This document shows positions 11,581-22,019 of a stretch of 64,000 bases of DNA, in pieces. Positions within the stretch are counted from its first letter, which is position 1, and every line of letters begins with the position of its first letter. The stretch comes from Cordylochernes scorpioides. Its lineage: Eukaryota > Arthropoda > Arachnida > Pseudoscorpiones > Chernetidae. The translations under genes and the position numbers were made by a program. The notes under the pieces were generated by a model. That model worked only from the letters and a program-made list of their open reading frames with translations. It ran no database searches and was not told the DNA's origin. The DNA is taken from the NCBI GenBank assembly GCA_030710605.1, contig CP092871.1, positions 69,026,377-69,090,376 of the forward strand. The letters are read 5' to 3'.

Positions 11581-12800
11581 TATACATTTTGTTTTCTTTT
11601 TGCTGACATTTATACACGCAATTTACTTCATTTGATTTTTATATTATATTTAGAATGAAGTTAAATTTAAAGCTATTTATTTTTATTTAAATAATGTGAG
11701 CTTTTGAAATAGTTTCCTTTATCTCCTCAAAATATTCTCTTTTGGGAAAATAAAGAACACTATTCCGGAAGATTCATTATTACAAAAATAGATAAATAGT
11801 CTTAAATGTCTATATTTCTTTTCAATATACGTATTTGAGATTGCATCCAAGCTACAACACAGAAACTTTAGGACAACTCGGAAAAGAACTATCAAACTTC
11901 TGAGACATAGATGATCAACTTATGGAGTTGTTCTGATTTTACGTCAGACAAAGTCAGTGTACCTGGTATAAAAAAAGTTCTGGCAACAATAACCTTTTAA
12001 AAAACGGCATTTATTTTAAACAAAACATATAATAACTAACACTAGTATTATATTAGCTAATTTTCAAAAGAAATTGTAGATTTGGAAACCCATATTACTT
12101 GATATTGGTCAAATTTGAAGTTAGGTTTTTAAGGTGAGATCATTTATTATAAAGGATTTGGTGGTTAGCCTAGTTTGTGGTCGTTAATGAGGACGTGGTC
12201 TCTACAGGTGTGAGAGAGATTGACTGAATAATGATCATCCTACATCTTATAGAAGTCTGAGAAACTTTCCCCAAGTTTCTTGCACAGGAATGGCGATACG
12301 AATGGCCTTCAAATCTCTGTGGCAATGATGGCAGAAGAATTATCCCATCCCAAACATCTGCTATGTAGAAAGTTTTAATCCTCTTGGTTAAGAAAACATA
12401 TCTTCTATTGTGTATAGTTTCATCTCGGAATTTGAATGTTGAATTAGATGTGTTTAATCCTTTAAAAAAAGATTTCATAAAAAATCTTTCTGTGGGGTCT
12501 TCTTTTAACGCAATACTTCCTTTTTTCATATCATATTAACCAAATGTGATAAAGACGATGAGGAAAACGTTGGCAAATATATTGATATTGAAGAATTTTA
12601 GATCTATCCTCTGTGTGAAGATAATACATTTTTCAAGAAATAATGAAGGTGTCTAGGCATTAGAAAGTTGATTTATTGACAAATAGATTGAAGAAATTGT
12701 GATAAGTGGCTGTGTTGTTATGTTGCAAGATTTTCAACCTCCCTGTGGAAACACTAATCAAATCTGTTTTAGATATGCTAACGAAAGGCTAGAAGGAAAG
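11580..12800. other. No gene assigned; one 119-codon minus ORF
   Basis: The minus ORF 12170-12529 is the longest here and starts with ATG, but its product has no domain I recognise, no signal peptide and no coding-like neighbour. It may be a decayed element or chance. The remainder is AT-rich. Confidence 0.3.
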
Positions 12801-12808
12801 CATATTTA

Positions 12809-12993
12809 CACTCATGGACAAAACTTAAAGAAGTGGAAAGTCATCTGTTTTTCTGAAGGAGACAAAGGAAATTTTGTTCACACTTGGTTATCTTGTCTTC
12901 AATAAAGGTCACTGTAATATATTTCAGAGTTATTGTCTGAATCCCGATATACATGCTAAAAGGTACAGCTTCCTTAAGTTTTGTCCAAGAGTA
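12809..12993. mobile_element. MITE family B, copy 2
   Basis: The ends ACACTCATGGACAAAACTTA and CTTAAGTTTTGTCCAAGAGT are inverted copies next to TA. The interior has CAATAAAGGTCACTGTAATA and AATCCCGATATACATGCTAA, the latter being the site where a mariner inserted into another copy at 27.6 kb. Confidence 0.8.
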
Positions 12994-13263
12994 TATTTTA
13001 AAATAAAGTTTATTCTTTTGTAAGCATATAATAGATGCTTCAACACTTTTAATAAAGTATTTAGGTAGTGTACATTACCTATTATATGAATACAATATAT
13101 GTCAGTGTGTCGCTGTTCCAACTCGGAGACCTCTGAGACTTGAACGATTGTTTAAGACTTCAAGGGAGACCGAAATAACACGAAATGAGACAAAAGCCTA
13201 TCAAAATCCAAGACTTCTATATACTGTCTCTTTTCGTTATTAACTATAACAAATTACTACTGA

Positions 13264-13625
13264 CCATGATTATTAAAGTCTGTATCATATTTACTTGGGA
13301 TAAATAGGCATGTAGTGCATTTACAGTAAAAGTAAACCCTTATTCACCATGATTATTATTATGGCCGCTAACATATGTACTTGGGAAATTTAGGCATGTG
13401 GAGCATTCAGTGTAAAAACGAACCCTTATTTATCATGATTATTATCATGGCCTTTATCATATGTACTTGGAAAAATAAGCATGTGGTGCATTTACAGTAA
13501 AAGTAAACACTTATTCACCATGATTATTATCATAGCCTTTATCATATGTACTTGTAGAAAATAGGCATTAGGTGCATTTACAGTAAAAACAAGCCTTTAT
13601 CTATCATGAGTATCATAGCCTGTAC
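13264..13625. repeat. Tandem array, ~85 bp x about 4.3, from a SINE tail
   Basis: The word CATGAT recurs at 13264, 13348, 13434, 13519 and (as CATGAG) 13605, a spacing of 84-86. Each unit contains GCATTTACAGTAAAA and CATATGTACTTGG. The same words in the same order form the 3' part of SINE family S (for example near 27140-27220), so the array seems to have grown from a SINE 3' region. Confidence 0.8.
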
Positions 13626-13904
13626 CATTCATATTTTTAATTTAAAAAAACAAAAAAAGACTGATATTCCGTCCAGTAAGGCTGTTCAGTAGGAAACACG
13701 GTTATTTAACCAGCCCCGATAATGTTCTGTACAGCAGCGTGTAGATAGAGGGGGCACAATGTAAATAACCAGCGGGGAGAGAGGAGCGAACGAAAAGGAA
13801 TTTGGTTCCGTTCTGGTCAAGTTGGGGTTGGCAAATATCTGCAGAGGACCGGTTGGGATTTGGGTCAAGACGGCGGAAGTGGCCGGTGGTAGATCTACGT
13901 ATAC

Positions 13905-14330
13905 CTACCCGTCTACAACTGATGTACAGTGTACTGGTGTACAGTGGACTCTACTAATGAATATAACATAGAGACTCTATACCTACCTACCTACCCGCAG
14001 CGTCTACAACTGATGTACAGTGGAATCTACTATTGACTATAACATAGGGACTCTATACATACCCGCAGCGACACCGTCTACAACTGATGTACAGTGTACT
14101 GGTGTACAGTGGAATCTACTAATGATTATAACATAGGGACTCTATACCTACCTACCCGCAGCGTCTACAACTGATGTACAGTGTACTGGTGTACAGTGGA
14201 ATCTACTAATGATTATAACATAGGGACTCTATACCTACCTACCCGCAGCGTCTACAACTGATGTACAGTGGGGACTCTATACATACCCGCAGCGACACCG
14301 TCTACAACTGATATAGAGCGAAATCTACTA
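13905..14330. repeat. Minisatellite with GTCTACAACTGATGTACAGTG units
   Basis: The phrase GTCTACAACTGATGTACAG begins at about 13911, 14002, 14076, 14163, 14250 and 14300. Units of 50-91 bp differ by presence of GTGTACTGGTGTACAGTG and CCTACC runs. No ORF or known element is associated. Confidence 0.85.
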
Positions 14331-14469
14331 CTCCCGGTCTCTTCTGGAGGTAGCCTCTTATAGAAATATATCAAAACATATCATTTTTTAATTTTACATA
14401 GCTGATCGTAGGTGGAGACACCATCGATTACTGATATACGAGGAGAAAGATGGAGAAATCGTATAAACC

Positions 14470-14700
14470 GCCGATTTTCAATAGCCACGACTCGGGGTCG
14501 AATCCCGCAGTAAGCGCTTTTTTTTCTGGATAAAAAAAAGGCTTAATGGTCCCCGATTCTTGTAAAAGTCCAACCCCACCAACGAATATAAGTAACTAAA
14601 TTAGGATTCAGTACACTTGTAAGAGAAAAAGTGGAACTACTTCCTACATATGTAGACATGTAGTATACTAACAGTAAAAGCAGTCGCAAACTCTCTACTA
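14470..14700 (+). mobile_element. tRNA-derived SINE, family S, plus strand
   Basis: A B-box-like GGGTCGAATCCCGC lies at about 14495, followed by an A-rich linker, AAGTCCAACCCCACCAACGA, an ACACTTGTAAG word and AACAGTAAAAGCAGTCGC. The tail is truncated before the ATGATTATCATGG segment. The A-box is degenerate. Confidence 0.65.
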
Positions 14701-14728
14701 TACAAGAGACTAGAGAATTATATATATA

Positions 14729-14770
14729 TCTTGGTTAGCTTTCGGACTATGGCATCCTTCAACAGGCTAC
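14729..14770 (-). ncRNA. Degenerate hammerhead-like core, class B
   Basis: On the minus strand: CTGTTGA, AGGA...TCC (stem GGA/TCC), GAAA, then GCTA. A G-C/A-U stem III and a UA cleavage dinucleotide are in place, but core A6 is T and stem I does not pair. Probably inactive. Confidence 0.4.
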
Positions 14771-15171
14771 TAGAAACTAGGCTACTAGCTTAAAGAAACC
14801 TGGATTGGTTGTTGTTATCAAAAAACAGACTGAGTGTATTTGCTAGGTGTTATTCAGACAAGTTGACCGTCAACAGCATCAATGGAAACTAGGGCTACGT
14901 GACACCGCGTAGACTCAAATTGACCAGAAAGTTACGAACAAATAAATTAGGCCACGTTTTAAGTTCAAAGCCAAATTGTTTCATTTCCTTAATGGATTTA
15001 ATTGTAAGATTTGTTTCAATTCTCTCTCAACTTACCAACCGTATCTAATTGGTCATTTCCTTCAAGTCTAACTTGTTTTTATGTTTATTTGTTAAGACCT
15101 TATTAACTAATTGTTCAAGGTTTAGTAAGCCTTGTATTCTTAACAAGTTGTAAATAAACAGAAAATATATA

Positions 15172-15346
15172 CAGTAGAACCTCCCTGTAAAGGACACCTA
15201 ATTGCAAAGCTAATGTGTTCTTTAGGAAGAGGTGTCCTCTTACCGGAGAGTTGTTAAATAGTAAAAATGGTAATTTTGCAAATGAAAACTGTCCTTTGTA
15301 GAGAGGTGTTCTCTAGAGCGAGTGTACTCTCATGGAGGTTCTACTG
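15172..15346. mobile_element. Pogo/Tigger-type MITE family D, copy 1
   Basis: CAGTAGAACCTCCCTGTAAA at the left pairs with CATGGAGGTTCTACTG at the right. The left flank is TA. The interior has TAGTAAAAATGGTAATTTT, identical in all copies. Length 175 bp, no ORF. Pogo-like transposases leave TA duplications and have CAGT-starting TIRs. Confidence 0.85.
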
Positions 15347-16303
15347 AATTCAAATATAATTTATTCTATGACTTATTTTTTTTCTAATTGAACGCTAATG
15401 TGATTAAGAGATAAATGATTGCAATCATTGAATCAAATATTTAAAAACAATAATTTTGTGATTTATCTTTCTTTCTTTTTTTTTCGTTGATTTTCTCTAT
15501 TCATTTATCATCCTTACTTAAAAAGTTATTTTTAAAAATTATGACAAGTTGAGATAGAAGGCAAATTATGGAAATAAAAATTCGGAAAACAATGTAAAAA
15601 AAAAAGAAATTAATAAAATCGCCTGCTAAAATTCTATTTTTTCCCGCGTAATTTTTTTTTTCATTGAAAGGGTGTGTGCATTAATTTAGAATTATTAAAA
15701 TTGCAAAAAAATAAATTTTCACAGAATGATTAATCGAGAACTGTTGTGAAATTAACTACAGTTGGTGAATTTATGGCGGTAGCTGGGAATCAAGGTCGTG
15801 GCAGACGAAAATGTAACCCTGGTCGTGAGCGGCTTGACCTAGGACTTCTTTGAATTCTTTGTAGCGGTCTTCTGCTCACGTCTGGCAACATTGCCCAGCC
15901 ACGTAGATACAGTTTGAGACCAACTAGGACAGCTTAAATTTGTATATTATTGAAACAAGAAAACTCTTAAGGAAGTGTTTCTCTTTAGTAAAAGATATGA
16001 TTTTCTAGGACTTCTTTTTTTTATGATAAATATAGTTGGGTATTAGCGTCTGTGAATTATCAAATTTTACGATTAACTTATTTTAGCGTGTTTACAGTAA
16101 AACTTCCGTGTTATTGTGGAAATGTAAACTCGATTTATAGTTTGAGTCAAAAGGCTCCCTCTCAAATTAAGTTTACTGTACAATAAAGTGATAAAGAGGG
16201 AGCAATCTCTCGAAATATTTTAAGAAAAAATGTGTTTTTTCATTACAGATCCAGGTACGCCCTTTTTATATAATTCTATTTATAGCACTTCTTTAATACA
16301 AAG
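15347..16303. other. Intergenic, no gene assigned
   Basis: About 15770-15910 is G+C-richer. A 26-codon plus-strand ORF starting ATGGCGGTAGCTGGG has good start context but no downstream splice site, so I do not call it. The rest is AT-rich. Confidence 0.35.
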
Positions 16304-16307
16304 CAAT

Positions 16308-16755
16308 TGTCAAATTATATTGACAAATATTTGCAATCTTATCATATCTTATCTCAGGTTTTAGTGGAAAGAATTTGTGTTTTCGTTTGATTGTGAACAA
16401 ATCTCTCCCGCCTTCTCATTGGACGAATGTGGCCATGTTTGTATATAAATGGGGCTATGGTATGAGTCGACGTCAGTGTGGTGGAATATCGTGTGGGGAC
16501 GCTTAAAGTGTTCTCTGCGTGCTATATCCCTGTCTGGCAATCTCGGCGCATACCTGTGTAACCCCGGTCCGATCCCTACCTAAGCAGCAATAAAGCTAAG
16601 TACTGTTTTTTATTTTATTTAACAAATTGTGGTTTATTATTTACTTTTTTTTGTGTTGTACTTTTGAGTCCACGATTTTTCTGTGTTTAAGTTACTCTTA
16701 CTGTAGGCCCTAATATTGTATTTGTGTGTTAACCCGTACAAAGTAACTTTTGTCA
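16308..16755 (+). repeat. 5' LTR with promoter and poly(A) signal
   Basis: It begins TGTCAAATTATATTGACA (itself a small inverted repeat) and ends in TTTTGTCA, giving TG...CA termini. U3 has TATATAAA at 16442-16449. An initiator-like TCAGTG at 16473-16478 sits about 31 bp downstream, so R probably starts near 16475. AATAAA at 16589-16594 is followed by a T/GT-rich stretch, placing the R/U5 boundary near 16610. Confidence 0.92.
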
Positions 16756-16780
16756 TTGGCGAGCCTGCCAGGATTACTGG
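16756..16780 (+). promoter_or_regulatory. Candidate primer-binding site
   Basis: Directly after the 5' LTR stands TTGGCGAGCCTGCCAGGAT. Position and the initial TGG are as expected for a tRNA 3'-CCA-primed site. I cannot assign the primer tRNA from the sequence alone. Confidence 0.6.
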
Positions 16781-16836
16781 TGTTTGCACGTGTAAATTCC
16801 TGTAATTTTACGTGCGGTTTTTTTTTCTTTGATTGA

Positions 16837-18504
16837 GTGGTTTATTACTATTTTTTGTACTCCATCATGTTTGCGAATTCTATGCTCAACTTGTCAGTGT
16901 TTAATGGGGTTAATCTCGAATCTTTCATTCGGGAAGTCGAGCTTAAAGCTCGAGTAGGCAAATGGGATCCTGAGGTCAAAGCATTGCTCATGTTCGAGGC
17001 TTTATCCCCTGAAGTTAGGTTGAGCTTAGAGGAGATGGGTATCCGTAACGATAGCAGTTTCAAAAGTATTGCTAGTAAACTGAACATATTGTACCCTAAG
17101 AAAGCGCGTGGTATTAGGGAATGCCTTAAATTAATAGAAGGTCTTAAACAGAGAGTTGGGGAAAGTCCTATGGTTTTTAAAGAAAGATTCCTGGCCATTA
17201 GAGATAAAGTAGAGTACAGTTTTGACGATAGCCTAGTGTTCGAAATTTTCCTCGAAAATGTGCTCGATAAGTATAGAGAGGCTATTGTTCGCAGTGAGGC
17301 TAAATCAATAGACAAAGCAGTCAGTGTCATGGCCATGGAGGATAGTGTAGAACACCGTTGCAGCTTTATGAAAGGGGTATGTTCAGTAGAAGGGGTTGAA
17401 GAAATAAATAGCATTAAGAGTGAGATGAAGATGCTTAGTGCCAGTGTGAACAGGATGAAGCACGAAAATGAGCAGTGTATTACAGATCTTAGAGGTGAGA
17501 TAGAAAAACTGACTAAATTGTTGGGCGAAATCAGGCTGAGTCCACCTGAGTGTAGCTTAGGACATATAGCTAGTGATTGCTCAAGACAGTCTTCTATGTT
17601 TGCCAACCGCAATACTCCTGACAATGCCGAGACAGTGAACATACGTTCATATGGCGGAGATCCGTGTGGAAATCTGCCAATAGTTAAGGTGAATATTAAC
17701 GGCAATATGTGGCACCTGTTATATGATACAGGAAGCCAAGTCAGTATTATTGATTCTGAAAAGTGCAAGGTCTTGAAGGAGAATTGGGACGATGCACTTA
17801 AAATTTTACGTATGGTTTCAGTGACAGGCCACGAGCAGACACTTACACGTGTTAAAACCTGTAGAGTTGGTAACGAAAACGGCAGCGAGCTGGGAGAGGT
17901 AATGTTCTGGTTAATGCCGCTCAGAGATAAGGCCTACGACGGGATTCTGGGAATCAATGATATTAGGAGATTGAATATCCCATTACCCCCAATACGGGAA
18001 CGTGGCAACATGATTTCCTTGAAACCAGAAGACCGTGATTATATAGACCTTAGCTACGTTGCCAGTGCGCATAAACCAATGGTTTCAAGCTCCTTAGAGG
18101 AGAAATCAGTGGTACACATTGAGAACGAGGTTGTAAAGTTGCCACCTACTGAGTTTAACATAAAGTGTGAGTGTAGCGCTGGGTCTGTTAATAGTTTTAG
18201 AAAGCCTACTTGGGCTGAGAGGTTGAGGGTGATGCGGAAAGCAAAGGAAACTGTCAGACAGTTTATGACAGGTAATTCTGTTAAAAAGCTTATGAATCCT
18301 AGGCCACCTTACACCAGAAGTTTCGACAAAGGAGACCTGGTAATGCTAACTGTTCCTAAGACTGAAGGTTACTCCAACGTCTATGGGCCTTTCCGTGTGG
18401 AAGCTAGGGTCTCCGATGTTAACTTTAGAGTAAGAGGGGTCACCATGCACGATGTGAAAGTTGTACATGTCGATAGGATGAAAGCGTTTAGAAACAGACG
18501 TTAA
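16837..18504 (+). CDS. Gag-protease-integrase C-terminal fusion protein
   Basis: A 555-residue open frame. Residues about 20-175 are a Gag-like helical region (FNGVNLESF, FLENVLDKYREAI, typical of retrotransposon Gag). About 188-232 looks like a coiled coil. Residues 239-248 (CSLGHIASDC) are a CCHC zinc knuckle that has lost its first cysteine pair spacing. About 280-385 is a retroviral-type aspartic protease with DTGS at 297-300 and GILGIND at 369-375. About 455-553 is the end of a Ty3/Gypsy integrase: FDKGDLVML at 496-504, the GPF of a GPY/F module at 517-519, and VHVDRMKAF at 543-551. RT, RNase H and the integrase core are absent, apparently by an internal deletion that kept the frame near residues 395-455. 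Met11 or Met16 could be the real start. Gag function in trans packaging is an inference. Confidence 0.88.
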   Translation: MVYYYFLYSIMFANSMLNLSVFNGVNLESFIREVELKARVGKWDPEVKALLMFEALSPEVRLSLEEMGIRNDSSFKSIASKLNILYPKKARGIRECLKLIEGLKQRVGESPMVFKERFLAIRDKVEYSFDDSLVFEIFLENVLDKYREAIVRSEAKSIDKAVSVMAMEDSVEHRCSFMKGVCSVEGVEEINSIKSEMKMLSASVNRMKHENEQCITDLRGEIEKLTKLLGEIRLSPPECSLGHIASDCSRQSSMFANRNTPDNAETVNIRSYGGDPCGNLPIVKVNINGNMWHLLYDTGSQVSIIDSEKCKVLKENWDDALKILRMVSVTGHEQTLTRVKTCRVGNENGSELGEVMFWLMPLRDKAYDGILGINDIRRLNIPLPPIRERGNMISLKPEDRDYIDLSYVASAHKPMVSSSLEEKSVVHIENEVVKLPPTEFNIKCECSAGSVNSFRKPTWAERLRVMRKAKETVRQFMTGNSVKKLMNPRPPYTRSFDKGDLVMLTVPKTEGYSNVYGPFRVEARVSDVNFRVRGVTMHDVKVVHVDRMKAFRNRR

Positions 18505-18950
18505 GAAGAGCTTTTAGCTCTTGGACTTGAGAGAACTGAATGGAATTGGATCGTTCAGTTTCTCATCAAGTGAGCGTCTGTCAGTACCCAATGTCTCTAC
18601 CTAACATGCCCAGCCGGTCCCAGATGAGAGCTTATTTGGTCCCCCATTAAACTCTGTCTACTCAAGCATATTATATATGTGTGTTTTTGGTAATCACTCA
18701 TGGTAACTCACGTAGTTTGCGCAGATTTTTTTTTTCAAGTTTCTTTTGGGAGGAGCAAGATGGAAGGCGCCTTTATGGAACGACCCGGATGCCTACTTCT
18801 CCTCTCCTTAGTTTTTTTTTTTTTGTATCTTTATAACATGGCTCCCGTGAGCTTTTTCCCTCCCGACAGCGGGAGGTTTTCCTTACGGGACAATGGGAAT
18901 GTTTGGGAGATTTGTTAGTTTCTTCTTTTTTTCTTTGGAAAGACACCTTT
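18505..18950 (+). other. 3' non-coding interior of the LTR element
   Basis: A 72-codon ORF (18700-18918) has a hydrophobic stretch but no Env features, and I treat it as non-coding. A purine-rich GGGAGGAGCAAGATGGAA at about 18750 could be a remnant polypurine tract, but it lies 180 bp from the LTR. Immediately before the LTR the sequence is GGAAAGACACCTTT, a weak polypurine tract at best. Confidence 0.5.
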
Positions 18951-19399
18951 TGTCAAATTATATTGACAAATATTTTCAATCTTATCATATCTTATCTCAG
19001 GTTTTAGTGGAAAGAATTTGTGTTTTCGTTTGATTGTGAACAAATCTCTCCCGCCTTCTCATTGGACGAATGTGGCCATGTTTGTATATAAATGGGGCTA
19101 TGGTATGAGTCGACGTCAGTGTGGTGGAATATCGTGTGGGGACGCTTAAAGTGTTCTCTGCGTGCTATATCCCTGTCTGGCAATCTCGGCGCATACCTGT
19201 GTAACCCCGGTCCGATCCCTACCTAAGCAGCAATAAAGCTAAGTACTGTTTTTTATTTTATTTAACAAATTGTGGTTTATTATTTACTTTTTTTTTGTGT
19301 TGTACTTTTGAGTCCACGATTTTTCTGTGTTTAAGTTACTCTTACTGTAGGCCCTAATATTGTATTTGTGTGTTAACCCGTACAAAGTAACTTTTGTCA
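18951..19399 (+). repeat. 3' LTR
   Basis: It matches the 5' LTR except for one base near position 25 and one additional T in a T run. TATA, initiator and AATAAA are conserved at matching positions (AATAAA near 19232). It is followed by the 3' copy of the CAAT duplication. Confidence 0.93.
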
Positions 19400-19700
19400 C
19401 AATAACGCGCCATCTATATATGAGTATAACGAATGAAAAGACATTAAGACGCGAAATTCCACCCTTCAGTGTTGCATATAAAAGAAGAATGATCCAATAC
19501 AGTATTAGAGCTCTAAAGAAGCGGTCTGGTAGATTAAATCGGCCACTGGGAGGTTTCACCACTGATAAACTACGCCCTCTCAATATTTTTTCATCGCAGT
19601 AAGAACAGTAGAAGTTTGATTTGTGAAAAGAAACATTCGCGTCTTATAGTACTTATTTATTTTTTGAAATAACATACATTTCTACCGTTCTTATTGCGAT
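19400..19700 (+). repeat. Repeat family R1, copy split by the LTR element
   Basis: It starts CAATAACGCGCCATCTATAT and includes AAGCGGTCTGGTAGATTAAA, a GGGAGG hairpin arm, ACTGATAAAC and CATCGCAGTAAGAACAGTAG. The end at about 19680-19700 repeats the CAGTAAGAACAG word inverted. Other copies lie near 23.96, 38.6, 43.3, 44.6, 48.5 and (fragments) 9.1 and 54.3 kb. No coding content; class uncertain (Penelope-like terminal repeat, MITE or SINE). Confidence 0.7.
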
Positions 19701-20159
19701 GATAATGCAATCAGGCTTATCTTCCATGCATACGCATGTATATTATCAAAACCCTTATCACAGTTAAATCTCCTTAAGGAAGAGAAGAAGATTCCAGTGA
19801 ATAAAGATCAATTAATTATCTAATGATATTGCCTATATGAAATGAAAAGAGAAATACATAAAAAGATCAATTTTCTGTGCAGGTTTACAGTGTGGCCTAC
19901 ATTACATTCCAATCTGCACATGCTATTCCAACTCCGAAACTATGAAAACTTGACCATCTTCTCTTAAACACAAACATTTCGAAAGATATTGCTGCAGTAA
20001 ACATTGGTAACCACGTGATCGGCACGTGTGTGCAGCCGGGGAGGGAGCTACATTGTCCCGGCAGATACAATGAACCCCAACTTTGATCTCTGACCCTGGG
20101 AACGGAGTCCCTTACGTCAGTCCTTCTTCGAACGGTTCGGCTTCTGTAGTTTGTACATG

Positions 20160-20600
20160 ATTTGTCACTTGTCTTGTTACCCCTTCTCATACATACCTTA
20201 CTTGTCTTTTCCTCTGTGAGGCTTGTCACTTGTCCTCATACATGATTTGTCACCTGTCTTGTTACCTCTTTCCATACATACGTGACTTGTTACTTGGCAT
20301 GTCCTCTGTGAGGCTTGTGACTTGTTCTCATACATTATTTGTCACTTGTCTTGTTACTTCTCTTCACACATACGTAACGTATTACTTGTCTTGTACTCTG
20401 TGAGGCTTGTCACATGTCCTAATACATGATTTGTCACTTGTTTTGTTACCTCTTTTCATATATACGTGACTGGTTACTTGTCTTTCCCTCTGTGAGGCTT
20501 GTAACATGTCCTCATACATGATTTGTCACTTGTCTTGTTACCCCTTCTCATACACCTATGATTTGTCACCTGTCTTGTCCTCTGTTTGCATAGGTGAACA
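20160..20600. repeat. Tandem array, 92-bp unit x about 4-5
   Basis: The word TGTGAGGCTTGT recurs at 20215, 20307, 20399 and 20491, an exact 92-bp period. Units are rich in (ACTTGTC) and CATACAT words. The array fades into related but irregular CTTGTC-rich sequence up to about 21360, suggesting an old, decaying array. No ORF or CRISPR-like spacer structure. Confidence 0.85.
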
Positions 20601-21479
20601 TTGAAATTTGTCACATGATTTATCACTTGTGTTGTTTCATGTTTTCATACATACTTTGTTACTTGTCCTTTTTTTTTTGTGCAAACGCGAGGGTTGTGAC
20701 TCGTCCGTATAAAAGTGATACGTCAATTGCCTTCTTTAATGTCATCGAACATATATTTTCACTTGTCCTTATATAAGATTTTTTACTTGTCTATTGTCTA
20801 TACCTACAAGAAACCTAGTACTCTGGTTCTTATTCGTGATTTTTTTATAATTAAAGAGATATCTAGTTTCCATTTGCGTCAAATTCTTGTATTGCCACAT
20901 AAAAGAGAAAAATAAGCTTTAGAAGAGAAATTTTCTTTAATATATATCAAGATATTGGTTATTTTCACAGTTCATCGATGATTCAGGATATACTGTAGAT
21001 ATTCTCAGAAAGCTCATCTTTACGGCTTATGTGCCAAAATAAGATAAGTTGATGCATTAAAAGAATTAGATGCAGAGAAAACTACCCATCTTCCAATTTA
21101 TAAGTATCATATAAATAGGTGTACACATGATATGTTACTTATCTAATGTCTATTTAAGTGAAACTATTGTTACTTGTTACCTTAGTTGTTAACGGTCTTG
21201 CTTCATACTTGTCACTTGTCTCCCTACGCGACTTGTCATCGGTATAATCACGAGAATTTCCGTTGTGACTTGAGACTCTTGTCAATTTTTTGTCTCCCTT
21301 TCATACTTACTTGGCATTTGCTACATGTCCTCTAAGTAGTCACCTATACTGTCTTCCTACATACGTGCATCAGAAAAATAAAAGTTCACAAGACTTTTAA
21401 ACAGCTATGTAGGCTGGAGATTTCGTGCTTATTATTATAATTGTATAACAAACTTTTATATAAAAAAAGCAGAAATATA

Positions 21480-21652
21480 CAGTAGTACCTCTCTGTAAAG
21501 GACACTTAGTTGCAGAGCAAGTACCCTTTAGGGAGAGGTATCCTCTTACCAGAGAGTAGCTAAATAGTAAAAATGGTAATTTTGGTGGTGAAAACTGTCC
21601 TTTGTAGAGAGGTGTCCTCTAGCGTGAGTGTCCTCTCATGGAGGTTCTACTG
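21480..21652. mobile_element. Pogo/Tigger-type MITE family D, copy 2
   Basis: 173 bp, CAGTAGTACCTCTCTGTAAA to GGAGGTTCTACTG, with TA on both sides (21478-21479 and 21653-21654). Same interior as the other copies. Confidence 0.88.
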
Positions 21653-21684
21653 TATATTTAAAACATATTTTTTTGTTAATAAAA

Positions 21685-21845
21685 GGAATCTTTTTTATTA
21701 TGCAACTGAAAATTAGTGATGGTTTGCGTCATATCAACTCTTCATAGATTTTGTTTCATTCCAGAATTTTGGAAAAAAAAAGAGATTAGTTTATATTAAC
21801 TCTGATAGGTGGTGCAAGCCATCAGCAACTTTCCTTTACGTGATC
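21685..21845. repeat. Decayed repeat family A copy
   Basis: Left ATTATGCAACTGAAAATTAG and right GCAAGCCATCAGCAACTTTC are inverted, divergent versions of the family A ends. The middle is short and lacks the hammerhead segment. Confidence 0.5.
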
Positions 21846-21887
21846 AGATATTTGTTTATCTTAACATTACAGCATGATCTGTTAAAA

Positions 21888-22015
21888 AAAGTCGGTGGAT
21901 GAATGGTTAAAACCCTCGATTCCCGACAGCCATGTACCAGGATCGAATCCCATATTGGATCCTTTATTTTAATATGTGAATAACCTTCATTCCATTGTTG
22001 TAAATATCATAAACT
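21888..22015 (+). mobile_element. SINE family S, head-only copy
   Basis: A tRNA-like start GTCGGTGGATGAATGGTTAA with a B-box-like GGATCGAATCCC about 50 bp downstream. The SINE body after about 21965 does not follow the other copies, so it is truncated or belongs to a subfamily. Confidence 0.55.
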
Positions 22016-22019
22016 AGGT

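Larger units (their letters stand above)
16308..19399 (+). mobile_element. Non-autonomous Ty3/Gypsy-like LTR retrotransposon
   Basis: Two LTRs of 448 and 449 bp flank a 2.2-kb interior with one ORF. The 4-bp duplication CAAT (16304-16307 and 19400-19403) marks the insertion. The LTRs differ by one substitution near the 5' end and one T in a T run, so the insertion is recent. The single ORF joins Gag, protease and an integrase C-terminal GPY/F-like module. Reverse transcriptase, RNase H, integrase zinc finger and DDE core are missing, so movement must rely on proteins in trans. The host site is a copy of repeat family R1: the sequence across the empty site would match 48489-48506. Confidence 0.93.

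Noticed and set aside
12170..12529. 119-codon minus ORF as a gene
   Set aside because: No domain, neighbour or splice evidence; kept only as a note.
16848..17768. 306-codon minus-strand ORF
   Set aside because: Antisense shadow of the Gag-protease ORF, which has family motifs on the plus strand.
18700..18918. Possible Env in the LTR element
   Set aside because: Only 72 codons with one hydrophobic run; no cleavage site, cysteine pattern or length expected of Env.
20160..20600. CRISPR-like regular repeat
   Set aside because: Units are contiguous with no unique spacers, and the DNA is plainly eukaryotic.
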